In this document: positions 1 through 12,243 of the stretch, piece after piece
How positions within the stretch are numbered: position 1 is the stretch's first letter
Layout: each line of letters starts with the position of its first letter
Source: Carnegiea gigantea
Taxonomy: Eukaryota > Streptophyta > Magnoliopsida > Caryophyllales > Cactaceae
NCBI GenBank assembly: GCA_029747015.1
Contig: JAKOGI010000104.1
Location: 434,001-498,000 of the forward strand
Direction: 5' to 3'
Length of the DNA stretch: 64,000 bases
Made by a program: the position numbers and the translations under genes
Notes under the pieces: model-generated
What the model was told of the DNA's origin: nothing
Seen by the model: only the letters and a program-made list of their open reading frames with translations
Database searches by the model: none

Positions 1-183
1 AAAAATGCTATTTTCTCAAAAAGCAGCAGATGGTCTTGTCAGTTTCAGAATTGCTCAAAGTCATGACCAATCTGTGTTGAGGGAATAATATGTCATGGCT
101 TTTGGGTGTCTTATAACTCTGGGCTTCTGATTGTTTCCATCTAGACATTATTCTCGTTCCTTGTTAAATGATCTGGGTTGCAG

Positions 184-1610
184 GTGGCATTCATTGCAAT
201 TGGAGCAACAATGGTTGGTAGCATCACTTTTACTAGGAATAAAGGTGACCATGTTAAGAAGGGAGATCAGGTCAGCAATTTCTTGAGTTGGTCATGTAAA
301 TGATTCACTTTATTACATTTCCTTTCTCTTCTACCCCTTTTCCATGACAACAATTGGTCACAGTGCAGTTTGGGTACTTCTCATTTGGTGGAAGCACTGT
401 TATTTGTGTCTTTGAGAAGGTATTTCTAGTACACCTGCTCTGTTTATTTGCAGTATCCTAAAATCACACTCATGACTGATCTAGAACTCATATTTAACCG
501 CATATTGTTCTACTGGCATTAGGTGACAGGGAATCATGCAATTTTAGTGCTCACTGTATATGTGGTGGTTCTGAATTACAGAATTGAGTGCCCTACTCTA
601 CATGGTATTGTAACTGGTGATGGACTGCATAATTAGCCCCTTACATTGGGATCACCTTTGGCTGGTGCACAATTCTTAGATTATCGTGTGCTGGCTGTCT
701 GGTGGGATTTTTTTTCTTTCAGTTTATTGGGTCAGTATATTAAACTCAAGTTACAAGATGCTAAAAAGTGAGCCTGGTAATGAGATTAAAGGGGAAAAGA
801 GGGCCCCCTCGGGGGGGGGGGGGGGGTGTTACTATTCTTCAAACAAATGTGTGGAGAAGGTCCGCTGAGTTGTTGCTTGGCGGAATTGCCTCTTCCTCAT
901 ATGCCTGCACTTGTTGGCTCCTTCGGCTCTGTGACATCTATCATTTTGGGGCAAAACACGTGTCCTGGCTATGCAAGCTTTAAAGAGCTAAAAATTCATC
1001 TTTAATGGTGCTGTTTAGGCTCTGTTTGATCAAGTGAACAATATTTCCTATTGAAAATGTTCTTGCTATATAACCCTATCGAAAACATTCTTTTCCTTTG
1101 TATATTCTGGAATTAATGAATTATTTAGGAAAGCTATATTTGAAAATTCTCCTGTGTGTAATTATTAACATAGCCCTTTTTAGAGGGAGCTACATATAAT
1201 TTGGATTGGAGTTGGTATGAGATGCAGAGCAAGGAGAAAATGCATGCTCAATTCTAAATTGGAATATTGAGAGGAAAATAAGTAAAGGCATACCCTGACC
1301 TACTTATTTGGTGCTGTCGATTAATAATGGAGGATATTATTTCCCTTGAATCCAAACGAGCGTTGATTGAAGGCCCAATAGCTTAGACTAACACTGGTTT
1401 GGTCCGTACAAAATTTGGAGGTGCTTAGACTGATTGACTAGTATCTTTTTTTTTTTTTTTTTTCCTCCCTTCTTTTTTGGGGTATGTGTTTGTCAGGATG
1501 CGATAAAGATAGATGCAGATCTCCTTGAGAACAGTAGCAGATCTCTTGAGACCTTGGTTCGTGTAGGAATGCAGCTGGGTGTATCTACCAAGACTTGCAA
1601 CTATAAATGA
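184..1610 (+). CDS. PSD: Phosphatidylserine decarboxylase (PSD2/PSD3 type), last three coding exons
   Basis: This enzyme decarboxylates phosphatidylserine to phosphatidylethanolamine; the plant PSD2/PSD3 forms act on endomembranes. Three exons are visible: 184-270, 369-419 and 1497-1610, all with GT-AG borders and phase-0 junctions (29, 17 and 37 codons plus TGA). Exon 1 holds the AIGATMVGSI motif. Exon 2 holds FGYFSFGGSTVICVFEK, whose GGST is the self-cleavage site where the serine becomes the pyruvoyl cofactor of the alpha chain. The last exon reads DAIKIDADLLENSSRSLETL and ends MQLGVSTKTCNYK. The N-terminal C2, EF-hand and most of the catalytic domain lie upstream of the window. No break is seen in the visible part. 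The last intron (420-1496) is long and carries a G16 run. The family is certain; PSD2 versus PSD3 cannot be decided here. Confidence 0.93.
811..826. repeat. Poly-G run (G16) in the last PSD intron
   Basis: Sixteen consecutive G follow GGCCCCCTC. Long G runs are length-unstable and can form G-quadruplexes on the transcribed RNA. The length could also be an assembly or sequencing artefact. Confidence 0.85.
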
Positions 1611-2850
1611 CGCTATTGACAGCAACGTCTTCTGAAGTTAGAGGCCACAGCCTATGTGTATAGCATACTTTTATCTTTGCAATGTTCATATATTGCATTG
1701 TTATGCTTTGTTTTTGAGTTTGGTGGCTTGATATCTCTGTGTGACATTCCTTCTTGCATATGATTGAGAAATTTTCTTAAATGGAAGGCGTAAATTATAC
1801 TTTGCATGCTAAGGTACAAATATATTGTCTGCTATTTTTCTCCACGCGCTGACTCCCGCCGGGCAATGCACGTGCTCTATTTTTGGCTGCTCTCTTTCTT
1901 CTCACGCGCTGCTTTGTGTCAAAAAAACTTCTTGAATTTTTTTTTTAAAAAAAAGCCGCACAAAAACCTGGAAAATTTCTCATCTATCACGTGCGATGTT
2001 TGACTCAATGGAGAGATCTTAATTTCTTCCCTTCCTTTCCAAACTCAAAATCTTCATATTGATTTTGATGCTATTCAAACTTCTCATCTCAAAATCCTAA
2101 ATTTTATCAATTTTTTAATCTAAATCACTTTGCGATATGGAGTTGTTGTTTCTACTCTTAATGGAGGTTTTTCGTTTTGCGAGCAACTGCAAATCAATCT
2201 TTGTCGATTGTGCAATCTAATGTAGATCTACTAGTAGCTACTATTGAGCAAATTACAGATCAAGGGACATATATTGCATTTTACAATTTTGAAGCCTTAA
2301 TCAAGATTCGATGTTCTCAGTACGGTGTCTTAGCTCCACAAATCTTGCTCATCTTTACGAGCTAATAGAATTGGACTTATTTGTTTGCTTCTAGGTTTTA
2401 CCTACTAAATTTTGTTAGTTATTGATTAAATTGAAGTATTCTAAGTTATTTGGTGACTTATTGAATTGGATTATTGTTGTTTAAAATGTTTTTGATTTAG
2501 TGTTTTCATATTCAATTTCATCACAATGGATACTGCTATCGAGTTTTGTTTGTTAATGATAAGGAAATGATACTAGAATTATTCTTGGTCTTTTGTATAA
2601 TTACACTAATGTATAATGTGAATTCCGCTAAGATATTAGGTAACAAACAGTCAAACATATTGGAACATTTAAGCACTGAAAAATTTTGAATTGGTTCACT
2701 ATTTTTTTTCCCCCATGAATTCGCTTATGGATTTTAGATGCGCTATATGTTTGTCTTCTATATTTATGTGTTTTTGGCTTTGAGCAGTGTGTAAACAGCG
2801 ACAGTACTATCAAAGTTGTAATATGTTTAAATGAAATTAATGTAGTTCGA
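1611..2850. other. PSD 3' untranslated region followed by unassigned AT-rich DNA
   Basis: The first 150-200 bases after the PSD stop are probably its 3' UTR; no single poly(A) signal stands out. From about 1830 the sequence changes to CG-containing text (CACGCGCTGACTCCCGCCGG) and then AT-rich DNA with weak open frames. This is where the left end of the element carrying the FAR1-like transposase should lie, but I could not find a terminal repeat or target duplication. Confidence 0.5.
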
Positions 2851-4510
2851 GAATAAGATGAATCATGGCTATTAGGCAAGAGGGTCAAGTCACAGGATGA
2901 GGCCATTGAGCTGTATACTGAATATGCCCATGGGATTGGTTTTGGAGTTAGACTTGGTAATGTGAAGTATGAAGGGAGGACTGCTGTTATTAGAAAGAGA
3001 CATAGAGAAATGTATTGCTTCAAACGGGGAGTTAAGAGAAACCACAGGAGAAAGGCAAGAGATACTCAAAGCAAAACATTCGAAGTAATTGCTATGCAAA
3101 GGTCGTCTTATGTCTTGATAAGAATTGCGATTGAGTTTGCAATCATCATGTGTTGCAGCAGAACCATGGTTTTTTTTTTTTTATTGAATTATGAAATCTA
3201 CTTGCTATGGTCTCATAGAAAGATGGGAAAACCTCACATTGAGTGCTTCCTCAAAATGAGGAAGAGTGGTCTTAAAGCATCACAAGTTTATCGGGTTTTG
3301 AAAAATGAAATATTAGGATCCCCTACTCTGGGTTTTATTCAAAGAGATGTTTACAGTGTCTAGCTAAGGAGGATAGGATTTTGGAAGATGGTCACCCAAA
3401 GTATTTAGTAGATATCTTTGAAGATAGAGCTTGAAAAGAGAATGATTTTTTCTATTTCCTCAGTTATATAGTGATGATCATTTGGTTAGTTTTTGTTGGA
3501 GGATTCTCACATGAAAACTGATTATTTTCTTTTTGGTGATTTATCAGTGTTCAGCACTACATATCGAATTGCAACAAAATGTGATCAAGGTGGTAGCTTG
3601 AAAAGAGAATGATTTATCAATTTTCTTTTTGGTGAGAGCACAAATTCATCACTGTCAAGGTGGTTGAATAAACTTGCTAGTTTATTTAATTTTTACAACA
3701 TCATCTCTGACATTATTAGTGAATGGAGGTCAAAAGAGGAAAAAATGTGCAAAACAAAAAAGGCTATCCTGACATGTATTTACCTCAAATGAGCATTTTA
3801 CAAGTTGTTATGATCTATACTATTAACATGTATAAAGTTTATGAGGCTGAACATGTGAAGGGACAAGGCTGCTATCAAGATCATGTGAATTCTGTCCAAA
3901 ATGAGAGGACAACTAAGCATGTGTACTTTGTGTTTGAGAAATGATATGGAAAAGACTTTGGGTTTTGTGTGATGTTCGATGCCAAGGACCATATCATCTC
4001 TTGTGATTGGAAAAAATATAGTGAAGCTGGGATATTATATTGCCATACTCTACGGATTTATATATTCATTATGTTCGACAAATATATGACAAGTACATAT
4101 CAAAGAGGTGGACAAGAGTGACAAGGCATGAGATAGATATTTAAGTGAGATTTGAGAATCACAATATTTTGCTACCCTCATCAATATGGAGAGCACAAAT
4201 GGTGAAAAATGTTGAGTGGTGTTTGCTATTATCTAGTGAGGGACATGTGAAAGCCTGGGATATTTGCAAAGAAAGTTCAAGAAACTCAAGCAAGAAGTGG
4301 AGTGAGATAGTGGGTATCTGTATGTGCCTGATGTTGAAGAGCAAAGAAAGGGCAACAATGTGGAGATCTGAAATCCTGTTGGCCGGAGGAAAAAAGGGAA
4401 AAAGCAATGTGAGATCCAAAAGCAATTTTGAGAAGCTTGTTAGAAGAGCAAGGTCTAGGAAAGCCAACTTTGCTGCAAAAATAATGACTCTCTTCAAGCA
4501 CAGTAGGTAA
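2851..4510 (+). pseudogene. FAR1/FHY3-related (Mutator-like) transposase, degenerate
   Basis: The order of a FAR1-type protein can be followed with several frameshifts and stops. At 2851-3060 is the FAR1 DNA-binding region (SWLLGKRVKSQDEA, then LYTEYAHGIGFGVRLGNVKY). At 3219-3360 is the segment with KMGKPHIECFLKMRKSG and VYRVLKNEILGSPTLGF. At 3360-3580 are transposase-core pieces (AKEDRILEDGHPKYLVDIF, then DDHLVSFCW after a shift). At 3715-3945 is the helical region (KVYEAEH, KGQGCYQDHVNSVQNERTTK). At 3950-4080 is a SWIM zinc finger in which the second cysteine appears to be tryptophan. At 4145-4510 is the C-terminal tail (EGHVKAWDICK, KSNFEKLVRRARSRKANFA). Frames break near 3080, 3150, 3430, 3520, 3940 and 4140. 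It could be a dead MULE or a pseudogene of a domesticated FRS gene; the surrounding transposon sequence favours a MULE. Confidence 0.82.
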
Positions 4511-5117
4511 GCGATACACATTTCTAATTTACACACTTTAAATTTTCAAGTTTCTTAGTTGTTGTGTGGTCCCTTGTAAGTTTTTTTTTTGGGGGGGTTA
4601 ATTTTGTAGTGTCATGAAACTTCACAGAGCAATGTAGTGTTAAGCATGCGTAAAATGTATCGAATGATTAGGTTGATCTTTGAAGAAAGAGTTGGACAAA
4701 CTGCAAGCACAAGCAGAATAATGTTGTTATTTATTTGAATTTCCTTTTAATATTTAAAAGATTGGAAGTAGATAAATTAGACATTTTTTACAAGTGATAA
4801 ACATGTGTTTCATAGATGATTTTGTTTTGCAATAGCCTTTTCAATAACTGTGAATGGAATTGAATAACCTTACAGTATTTGTGATATGGAAGTTTAGTTG
4901 TTCTTGTTTTGAATGTCCTCGCATTTTAGGAAATGAAAGTATTTGAGTTGTACTTTTGTATTAATAAGCTTTAAAGCGCCTAAGGCCTATTCATTTCAGT
5001 GAAGGATTTGGGTGATGTTTAGTGTTAAAACACAATAATATTTAGTGCATATGAAAAACATTTAGTGTTTTTCAAGGATGGTATAGTTTTCAAAAATCAA
5101 TGTGGGATTATACACAG
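4511..5117. other. AT-rich spacer with TTTAGTGT motifs
   Basis: No coding signal was seen. From about 5015 the motif TTTAGTG(T) recurs three times in 100 bases, and it continues beyond the retroelement at 13559. The two flanks were therefore contiguous before the Tat-type element inserted. Confidence 0.5.
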
Positions 5118-6479
5118 TTGGTGAAAAAAATTATCGCAAGTGCACGGTGTAGTTGTAGATGAAAACCGGCAAGTACGGGTCGTATCCACAAGAAGTTGTG
5201 TTTTCAAGTACCAAAGCTAACTCAAGCGCATCCATCTAGACAAATCAAAAAGATAATAGAAAGAGAAACTAAATTACTAAGGCAAACAAAAAGGACTTTG
5301 ATTATAATTAAACCTAATATTAACCAACTAATCGAGTTAAACCCTAATATTTTCAAGTTGTGCTAGCAATCAGAGATGATTGGTTACACCATCAAAACTC
5401 ATCTAAGCTCTCTTTCGAGGGTTAAAGGCTAGTTTAATTGTTCTAACCGGTTATTCATGGAGTTAGCCCAACTAAACTACAAGAGTAGTAACCCTCGGCC
5501 TAGCTAGGATTTGGACTATTTTCATATCTAAAAGCTAGCTTCCTCGCTAACTACACTAAACAATCAACCTTACTTTTTAGTGCAAAGCAATTGCCCCCAA
5601 AACCCAAATGAAAACTCTTTCATGCATTTCATTGAATACTTAGTGGGCATGGGGGAAAACTATAAATTCAAGCATAAACAAGGTAGGTTAAGGTTCAAAC
5701 AAGATCAATTACCTATCCCAATGGCTAACCATAACCAAAGAACACAACTTTAATTACAAATAATAAACATAAACACTCAGGCATAACAATGAACCATTGA
5801 AGTAGCAAACAAACTGAAAAGCGTGAAATTAAAGAGAGAAAGAGAAGAGGAACTTAGTCTTAAATAGCAAAATCCACAATCTTGCACATGGTATATACTA
5901 ATCTAGCTTAAGTTATTCACCCCCTAATGGGCCTTAGCAATGGCTTATATAATCCTTAGTCGAGGCACAAAAGACCCCATCAAAATGTCCCCTCAATTAA
6001 TTCCGTGATTTGCTTAAATATCGTGAAAAACAGAAAAACGCACGGCCATGCTTCAATGCACATGCACCCATGCACTTTTGAAACTAGCAGACTGCTTGGT
6101 CGTGCACTTCTGCATGGCTACTTGTGCGCAGCTTTATGAAACAGGACTGAAATCTGCAGGTTTTTGCACGATTGTGCCTTAGTGCACGGCCAACCGTGTA
6201 CTTTCTTGGACTCCTCAATCGTAGTCTCTTGGCCTTCAAAACTTTATTGGACCTCTTTTCTTCCTTAAAAATCATCCCCATGGCTTTCCTTTGCAGTGAC
6301 ATTTGTGAATTTCTCATTTTCATAGCGACACTTCCTATAAATAAGAAAAACACTTCTATAAGCAGAAGATGAATAACAGGAAGCACATATAACCTTTTTT
6401 TCATCAAGATGCAACATAGAAATAAGGGGAAAAGGGGTTAAATAAAGGGGCTAGATGAGATCAAAGTAGAGATTTATCA
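5118..6479 (-). repeat. 3' LTR of the Tat-type element
   Basis: This copy aligns along its length with 12244-13558, for example GACTTTGATTATAATTAAAC near 5292 against 12421, and AACATAGAAATAAGGGG near 6413 against 13491. It is slightly longer than the right copy through small insertions, such as the extra stretch at 6359-6400. The outer end is TTTATCA at 6473-6479. The start at 5118 is uncertain by about four bases. Confidence 0.85.
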
Positions 6480-6500
6480 AATACCCCCACACCTAGGTTT
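6480..6500 (-). other. Polypurine tract of the Tat-type element
   Basis: On the minus strand the sequence just before the 3' LTR reads CCTAGGTGTGGGGGTATT and then TGATAAA. A G-rich run in exactly this position is the expected plus-strand primer and is characteristic of Tat-lineage elements. Confidence 0.75.
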
Positions 6501-7207
6501 TCCTCTTCCTCGAGCAAAACAAAGAAAAATTAACCTAAGGACCTAACTCATTTTTCTAGGAATCACGATTGCATTGAGCTTATGCAACAAGCCCTTTAAA
6601 CCCTTAGTTTCCTCAAGTGGACGATTGAGGTCTCGTGAAGGGTTGCAAAAGATATGCCCATAAAATCTTTTTTAATTTTTAAAAAAGATAAAGATAAAGA
6701 AAAATAGAAAATCTTTTTGGATTTACAAACAAAACACAAATATATATACAAGGGAGAAAACTTATACATTTAACCAATCAAATCACCCTTATCACAAAGA
6801 TATTAGCCTGCATAAACAGAATATACACATCAAGATCCTCTGTAATAGACAGGACCTAAATCTTGCTAATTACTTGGGTTAATCTCTATTTAAACTAATT
6901 AAAGTTGAGCGCTGCCTTTGAATTCAGCATTCAACACATTTGTGCAATTGCACGTTAAAATGACAAAGAGGCCTCGAACTAAAATTTGATCATGCTTCGT
7001 AGGGGATCATTCAAAACTTACAAATAAATACAAACATAAGTAATTAGATAAATAAAAATTAGCCCATTTATAAAAGTGGATAATCACGAAAGACATATAT
7101 ATAAATACATAATTTGCTCACCCATAATATGTAAATAAACCATAATGTGAATAAATGAAATACTAATAAATACAAGAGTATATGCTAATCAAAATGGGTA
7201 AGATTTA
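6501..7207. other. Internal region of the Tat-type element, non-coding
   Basis: AT-rich sequence between the polypurine tract and the MITE. No open frame or pol motif was recognised. On the minus strand it corresponds to the 3' untranslated internal region of the retroelement. Confidence 0.5.
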
Positions 7208-7628
7208 TGGCCATGTTTGGTAAACAGCTGTTAGTTGTTAGCTATTTGTGTTAGCTGTTAGCTGTTTGAAATAGCTGTTTATATTAGCTGTTTGAATTAA
7301 CTGTTTTTAGAAAAAGTGTTTGGTAAAAACTAGCTATTTCTAAAAAATATGTTGGTAAATTTTTATTTATGCCCTTATTTATGAAATAGTTTTTAATGAG
7401 ATGTACGTAATTTTTCCAAACTTATGGACAATTATGTAATTTCTACAAAAAGCTCTTCTCAAAAAGCTAATGAGAATAGTTTTTTTCAAAAAGAGCTTTT
7501 TAGAGCCAAACAGTTATTGCAAACAGCTCTTTACCAAACACCCATTAGCTATTTGAATTGGTCAAAATAGCTAAAATCCCCCCAAACAACTATTTTTTCC
7601 CAAACAGCTGTTGTTACCAAACACCCCC
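7208..7628. mobile_element. MITE with inverted ends, TSD probably TTA
   Basis: The left end reads GGCCATGTTTGGTAAACAGC. The complement of the right end reads GGGGGTGTTTGGTAACAACA. Both continue into AGCTGTT, giving terminal inverted repeats of about 20 bases. TTA occurs one base outside the left end (7205-7207) and directly after the right end (7629-7631), which fits a PIF/Harbinger (Tourist-like) element; a hAT origin cannot be excluded. The left arm repeats the motif TTAGCTGTT(T) several times. There is no coding capacity. It sits inside the Tat-type element. Confidence 0.7.
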
Positions 7629-7639
7629 TTATAATTTTT

Positions 7640-10218
7640 TCTTCTTTCAAATAAACCATGATCAGAATAGCCTAAATATAATCCCAAGTATTGATCAGTT
7701 AAAAAGAGGAATTGTTGTACTATAAAAAAAAAAAAGAGAGGAAAATAATAAATAGCAAGTGCCTAGATTTTTTACTTTTTTGATAAAAATTAAATGTAAT
7801 AAAACATAGGCCACATCCCCCCCACCAAAAACAAATCCCCCCCCTCCCCAAAATTTTCATGTCAGGTCTCCTCCTCCCTCTGCTTTGCCTTCGAGTATAC
7901 GCCTATTCGCTGTCGCCCAGGCTACAGTGTACCACCAGCGGGCCACCACTGAGCCCAGCAGCAGCCCAGCACCGTCACCTCTTCTCTCCCACTTTCCTCA
8001 AGCCTTGTTCTTGGTGTTTTGGAGGTAAACCCTGACTTTCCCATCTCTTGTTTCTATTCTTTTCACTCTCTAACTCAATTAGAAGTGTGTTATTTTAGCT
8101 CGGATAAATATTAACTGGTGATAATTTAGAGTTTATGATGATGATTTTAAGGATTTGAATTAGTATGTGTTATCGGTGTTCATGAAGAATTTGAACATCA
8201 AGCATGAGTTGTGAGGTGGTGCTCTTGTAATTAAATTTGTTGAATTTTGAGTATTGTCAATTGTGTTTTAAATAGAACCAAGGGTTCTAGGAGTGTGGAG
8301 TGTGCTATGAAAAGGTTGGAGAAGAATTAGGTGACTTGAGGTTTAGGGAAAAAGGCATTTAGGGTTCTTAACCGACCCAAAAACAGGGGCTACTTTAGAA
8401 ATAAAATACTATTCATTGGTGCATCAAAAAAAATTGATTTTTGGTGGAGAGGTAGATTAATGAATTATATTTTAATTACCTCTGAAATCACTTAATTTAA
8501 AGTTTTGTGGACAAAGTTATAACCAATTTACTGAAACTGCACAGATATATGTAGTTTTGCTTGAGCTTAATTTTAGAGATCGTGTTGTGGTGGTTGTATG
8601 TCGGGACTTCCTAAGCTTTCCATATTGATTTTTTAGGTCTCAATTTGAGGTAGGGGGTGAAAGATATGAATTTTCTAAGTTGGACCTTAAAGCGATAAAA
8701 GAATATCACAAGACTGTGAATTGGAATTTTGGGTGTCATCTTTGCATAAATTGTAAATTGATGCTTAATATGGAACTTGAGAGAGATTCAAGATTCAAGA
8801 GCAATCATGAGTTTGTCAAGCAGTGAAGATGACGGATCATAATTAGCGCTAAGAATGAGTCAAGGTGTAGACACTACCCAAGGATATAATTGAAAGTTGA
8901 CTAAGGTTCTTTTGGGCTAAAAATGACATTTTTTTGGGAGCTAACAATAATGTTTTTCTCAATAATAACCATAATAGCAATAATATTAACAATAGTGGGA
9001 ACAACAATATTAATGTCCGTAAAAACAATAATAACATTAGCACTAGCAATAATAATAATAACGATGATGATATAAAAAGGGGAAACAAAATCTTTTTGCA
9101 TGGTTAAGTAAGTAAGTGATGAAGGGGGCATTGGTAATTAAGGAAAATACCAAGGTGAATTGTGAATTATTTATTAAGGTCGTAACTAATAAAAAAAATT
9201 ATGCAAAACTTCACTAACCATCAAACATATATATTTGGAGCAGAAACATTACCATTTCCGTCGATGTCAAGCCATGAATAACTAATTTATAAGAAGGGGA
9301 GAGATTTTAAAACTTCTAGGTATGTTAATACCTTTACCTTTCGAAAACTCGCATGTTTTTATAAATAATAAAGTCTTGTAATATACAAACATTTAATGGG
9401 TCATTTTTAAGTATTGTTTTGCCACTTAATCAAGTGGACTCACTAGTTATCAATTATCAGGGCTTATACCTTTCCATTCACCCACACAGCCTCAAGTCAG
9501 GCTATCCGATCGGCCTGGCAGGTGTATACCTATTTAATGATCGCAATACTGTCAATACACATATGAGCTCATCAGTTTAGGTTCCACTTTTAGATAATAA
9601 CTGGTAACAGTTTTATATATCGCCCTCTTCCTCTCTTGTTTTCGAACTAAAATGAATTGAAAAATGGCCGCCAACTACATTGTTCTAAATGTTCATTTCA
9701 CGGTAGGGGTATAAGCGTACTGGACTTCAGCTCATTTTTTTTTTTGAAATATTTTGTGTTTTCTGGTTCAGTTAATTGATATGTGGATAAATTTATCCCT
9801 AACTAGACAAAGGAAGTAAGAGGTGGAAGAAAGGCTCGTGATATTTGTAGTTTGAAGCCGATAGACGCTCACAGGGGATTTTGGCATAGCATGAGACCTG
9901 ACAAAGTTTAGAGGTCATACTAGGTTATAATTAGGCTAAGCATGCCTAATGTAGAGTTATAACTAGCATAATCTAGCTATATTCTAGCTGTGTTACATTA
10001 AAATTGTAGTTTAGATTTAACTTTAACGCTTTTGGCTTAATGGGACTTTCAAATGTGAAAGCACCCCAGGTAAGGTTGTGTCGTTGTAAAAGTTGTCAAA
10101 CATCGTTGTCTGATTTGGGACGACGGTAATGCCTACAGTTGTTGGCACCTTTACTGCAACCATGATATTAAATAATTAGATTAAGCTAATTAAGTAATTA
10201 GGGATTGGGGGTGTTGCA
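7640..10218 (+). mobile_element. Diverged LTR or LARD-like element, same family as 45501-48798
   Basis: Several blocks match the element at 45501-48798 in order: the proline-codon-like CCACC-rich leader and splice-like GAGGTAAACCCT near 8028; CTTTCCATATTGA near 8616; TTTGAGGTAGGGGGTGAAAG near 8643; GGCAGGTGTATACCTAT near 9518; and GACGGTAATGCC near 10120. The right end GGGTGTTGCA at 10209-10218 corresponds to GGGCGTTACA of the other copy. The left end was not found between 7630 and 7860, so the start is approximate. No coding sequence was seen apart from an AAT-rich stretch at 8940-9075. Confidence 0.6.
8940..9075. repeat. Imperfect AAT/AAC trinucleotide stretch
   Basis: AATAAT, AACAAT and ATTAAC repeats with interruptions, followed by GATGATGAT. 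Open frames here (asparagine-rich on plus, leucine/isoleucine-rich on minus) are by-products of the repeat. Confidence 0.7.
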
Positions 10219-11066
10219 CCCTCAATCCCCATGGATAACATCAAAGCACCAACTTTTCACCCCACATTATATCAAACTTTTGAATCCATCCTAGTGCTTA
10301 ATGTGCAAGTGCATCATTATCCTAAGAGTTAAGCTTACCAAAATCCAATTTAATCCCACTTGATTGACACAAACTGCATTATTAACTTACCAACTTGGAT
10401 AATGATGAAGTCTAAATAAGGATTGGATTGCATAGCTATAATGAACTATGAGGGTCAAAAATAGGGCCTAGAACGACAGTCTTATGACAAAGATCTATCA
10501 TGCACATCATACTCATGTACAAGTTAATAGTTAATGTACAAGGGATCAAAGTCAATTAAGATAGTATGAAACTCCCCTAAGCAACTAAAAACATAAAACA
10601 TTTTTAGTTTTTTTGGAAAAAATTCTCTCTTTTTTTTCTTTTTTAAAATTTTGAAGCATGGCTTCTCCTCCCCCATATCTAGATCTCACAATGTCCTTAT
10701 TGGGAGTTAAGGGGTCACCATACCAACAAAACACATGTATACATAAAACAAACCAATAATAATAAATGTACAAAAACAAGAGAAACTAGAAAAAGGAAAA
10801 AGATTTATGCAAAATAAAAATAAAGAAAGAGAAAAAAGTGAATGGGTTCGCTGGGTTAGGTGTTGGGTGCACTTAAATTACCACCTCTTTAAGGCGATGC
10901 TACAGAAAGTTTGAGGAGTATCACCCGCTCCTCCTCATTTCACAATCCAAGCAACCCATTCAGGTGCTTTCAAAGCTGGCAGGAGCTTGTCGAACATCTG
11001 AGCACGCAACTCAAATGTGTGTAAGTTAGAGCTCACAAACATGAATCTAGGAATGATAGTGAGCAG
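10219..11066. other. Internal region of the Tat-type element between nested insertion and gag remnant
   Basis: No protein similarity was recognised. It includes A/T runs near 10600-10650 and 10780-10840. It would be 3' of gag on the retroelement's own strand. Confidence 0.45.
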
Positions 11067-12110
11067 TCACCTAAACTTATCAAATGTCTTAGAAAAATCA
11101 GTAGAATAATCAAATGCAATAGTCAACATGATTTTTCCAGGTATGTTCTTTAAGTATAGACTATAAGGATCAAGGGATGGGTTATACCTTCTACAGGTAC
11201 CTAGGGGCTCAGAACAGTCAATCTCATTCCCCTCAAGCACAACATGATCGCAACACTCAGGGGAAGGGAAGGGTAGTGAACGTGAAGAAAAAGCATGAGA
11301 AATATCGAGGGGATCAATGGATATATGATCAACAAGATCAAGACTAGGTGAAACTGTAACCACAACATCCACACATGACCTCCCTACGAGAGCTTCATCG
11401 AGATCATGCACCTCAATAAAAACATCACCTGATTCACAATATATATCATCCTTATTGACAATATATATCTCGAAGGGATTAATGGATATATGGTCATGAT
11501 AAACGCAGTGTTGTCCCTAATAGTGTTAGGTAGGGAGGGAGCAACAAAGGGTAAAGTAGTAATGGAATGGTCAAATACTTCCTCTAGTTCGGACTCTAGA
11601 GTAGGAAAAACATAATATCATCACACAAATTAACATCAAGTTTAGGGAACTAAACCTAAGGTCAGTCTTATGTGATAGGTCATACTCCCACATATAATTA
11701 GTAAACTCAATTTGTTGCTTATTCGTTGTTTCTATCATGCTAGCAAGCCTAGCAAAACTATCAACATAAATATGACAAGGACAATAATTACTATCTTGGT
11801 TAGAACAATGGCAAAGCTCACACACAAGAGGGGCATAATTAGGGATACAGGGGGTGGGGTTTAAGAATTTGCAGAACTAGTCTCAAATTCATGAGTATCC
11901 TGAGTTAACCACTCAAGCAAATCCTAGGCTTCAGCAACGTTTCAAGCACAAAAATCTCAATGCTCCAAAAGAGCATGGGTCTCATAATTCATACCCTCAT
12001 AGACTATATTCAAAATTTCTCACTTCTCCAAGCAATGACCATAATGAGCAAGAAGAGCATGTAATCTATCATAGTATCTTCAAAACAATTCATGCTCATA
12101 TTGAGGAAAG
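11067..12110 (-). pseudogene. Decayed gag of the Tat-type element
   Basis: Reading on the minus strand from about 12108 to 11067, gag-like text continues through stops and at least one frame change. It starts with QYEHELF, then YYDRLHALLAHYGHCLEK, EILNIVYEGMNYETHALLEH, and after 11825 a cysteine/histidine cluster CELCHCSNQDSNYCPCHIY. It continues with FARLASMIETTNKQQIEFTN and ends in an acidic region (SLDLVDHISIDPLDISHAF, 11411-11067). At least five in-frame stops are seen between 12075 and 11840. Gag forms the virus-like particle. The absence of any pol downstream suggests that this family moves with enzymes supplied by a related autonomous element. Confidence 0.65.
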
Positions 12111-12218
12111 TGAAAAATTGTTATTTTCTCAAAAACAAATTTCATTTTTTAATTTTTATTTTCAAGTAAAAGTCTAGTCTCGAGTATTCAAGTGATCTTT
12201 GATACTGAAAACTACTAA

Positions 12219-12238
12219 CTCCCCGGTAACGGCGTCAA
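12219..12238 (-). other. Primer-binding site of the Tat-type element
   Basis: The minus strand reads TTGACGCCGTTACCGGGGAG just inside the 5' LTR. Tat/Ogre elements typically carry a TGGCGCCGTTGCCGGGGA-like site, reported to match a tRNA-Arg 3' end. Two or three transitions separate this copy from that form. Confidence 0.7.
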
Positions 12239-12243
12239 ACACT

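Noticed and set aside
4159..4536. Minus-strand frames of 77 and 125 codons
   Set aside because: They overlap the FAR1-type coding remnant on plus, which explains the open reading.
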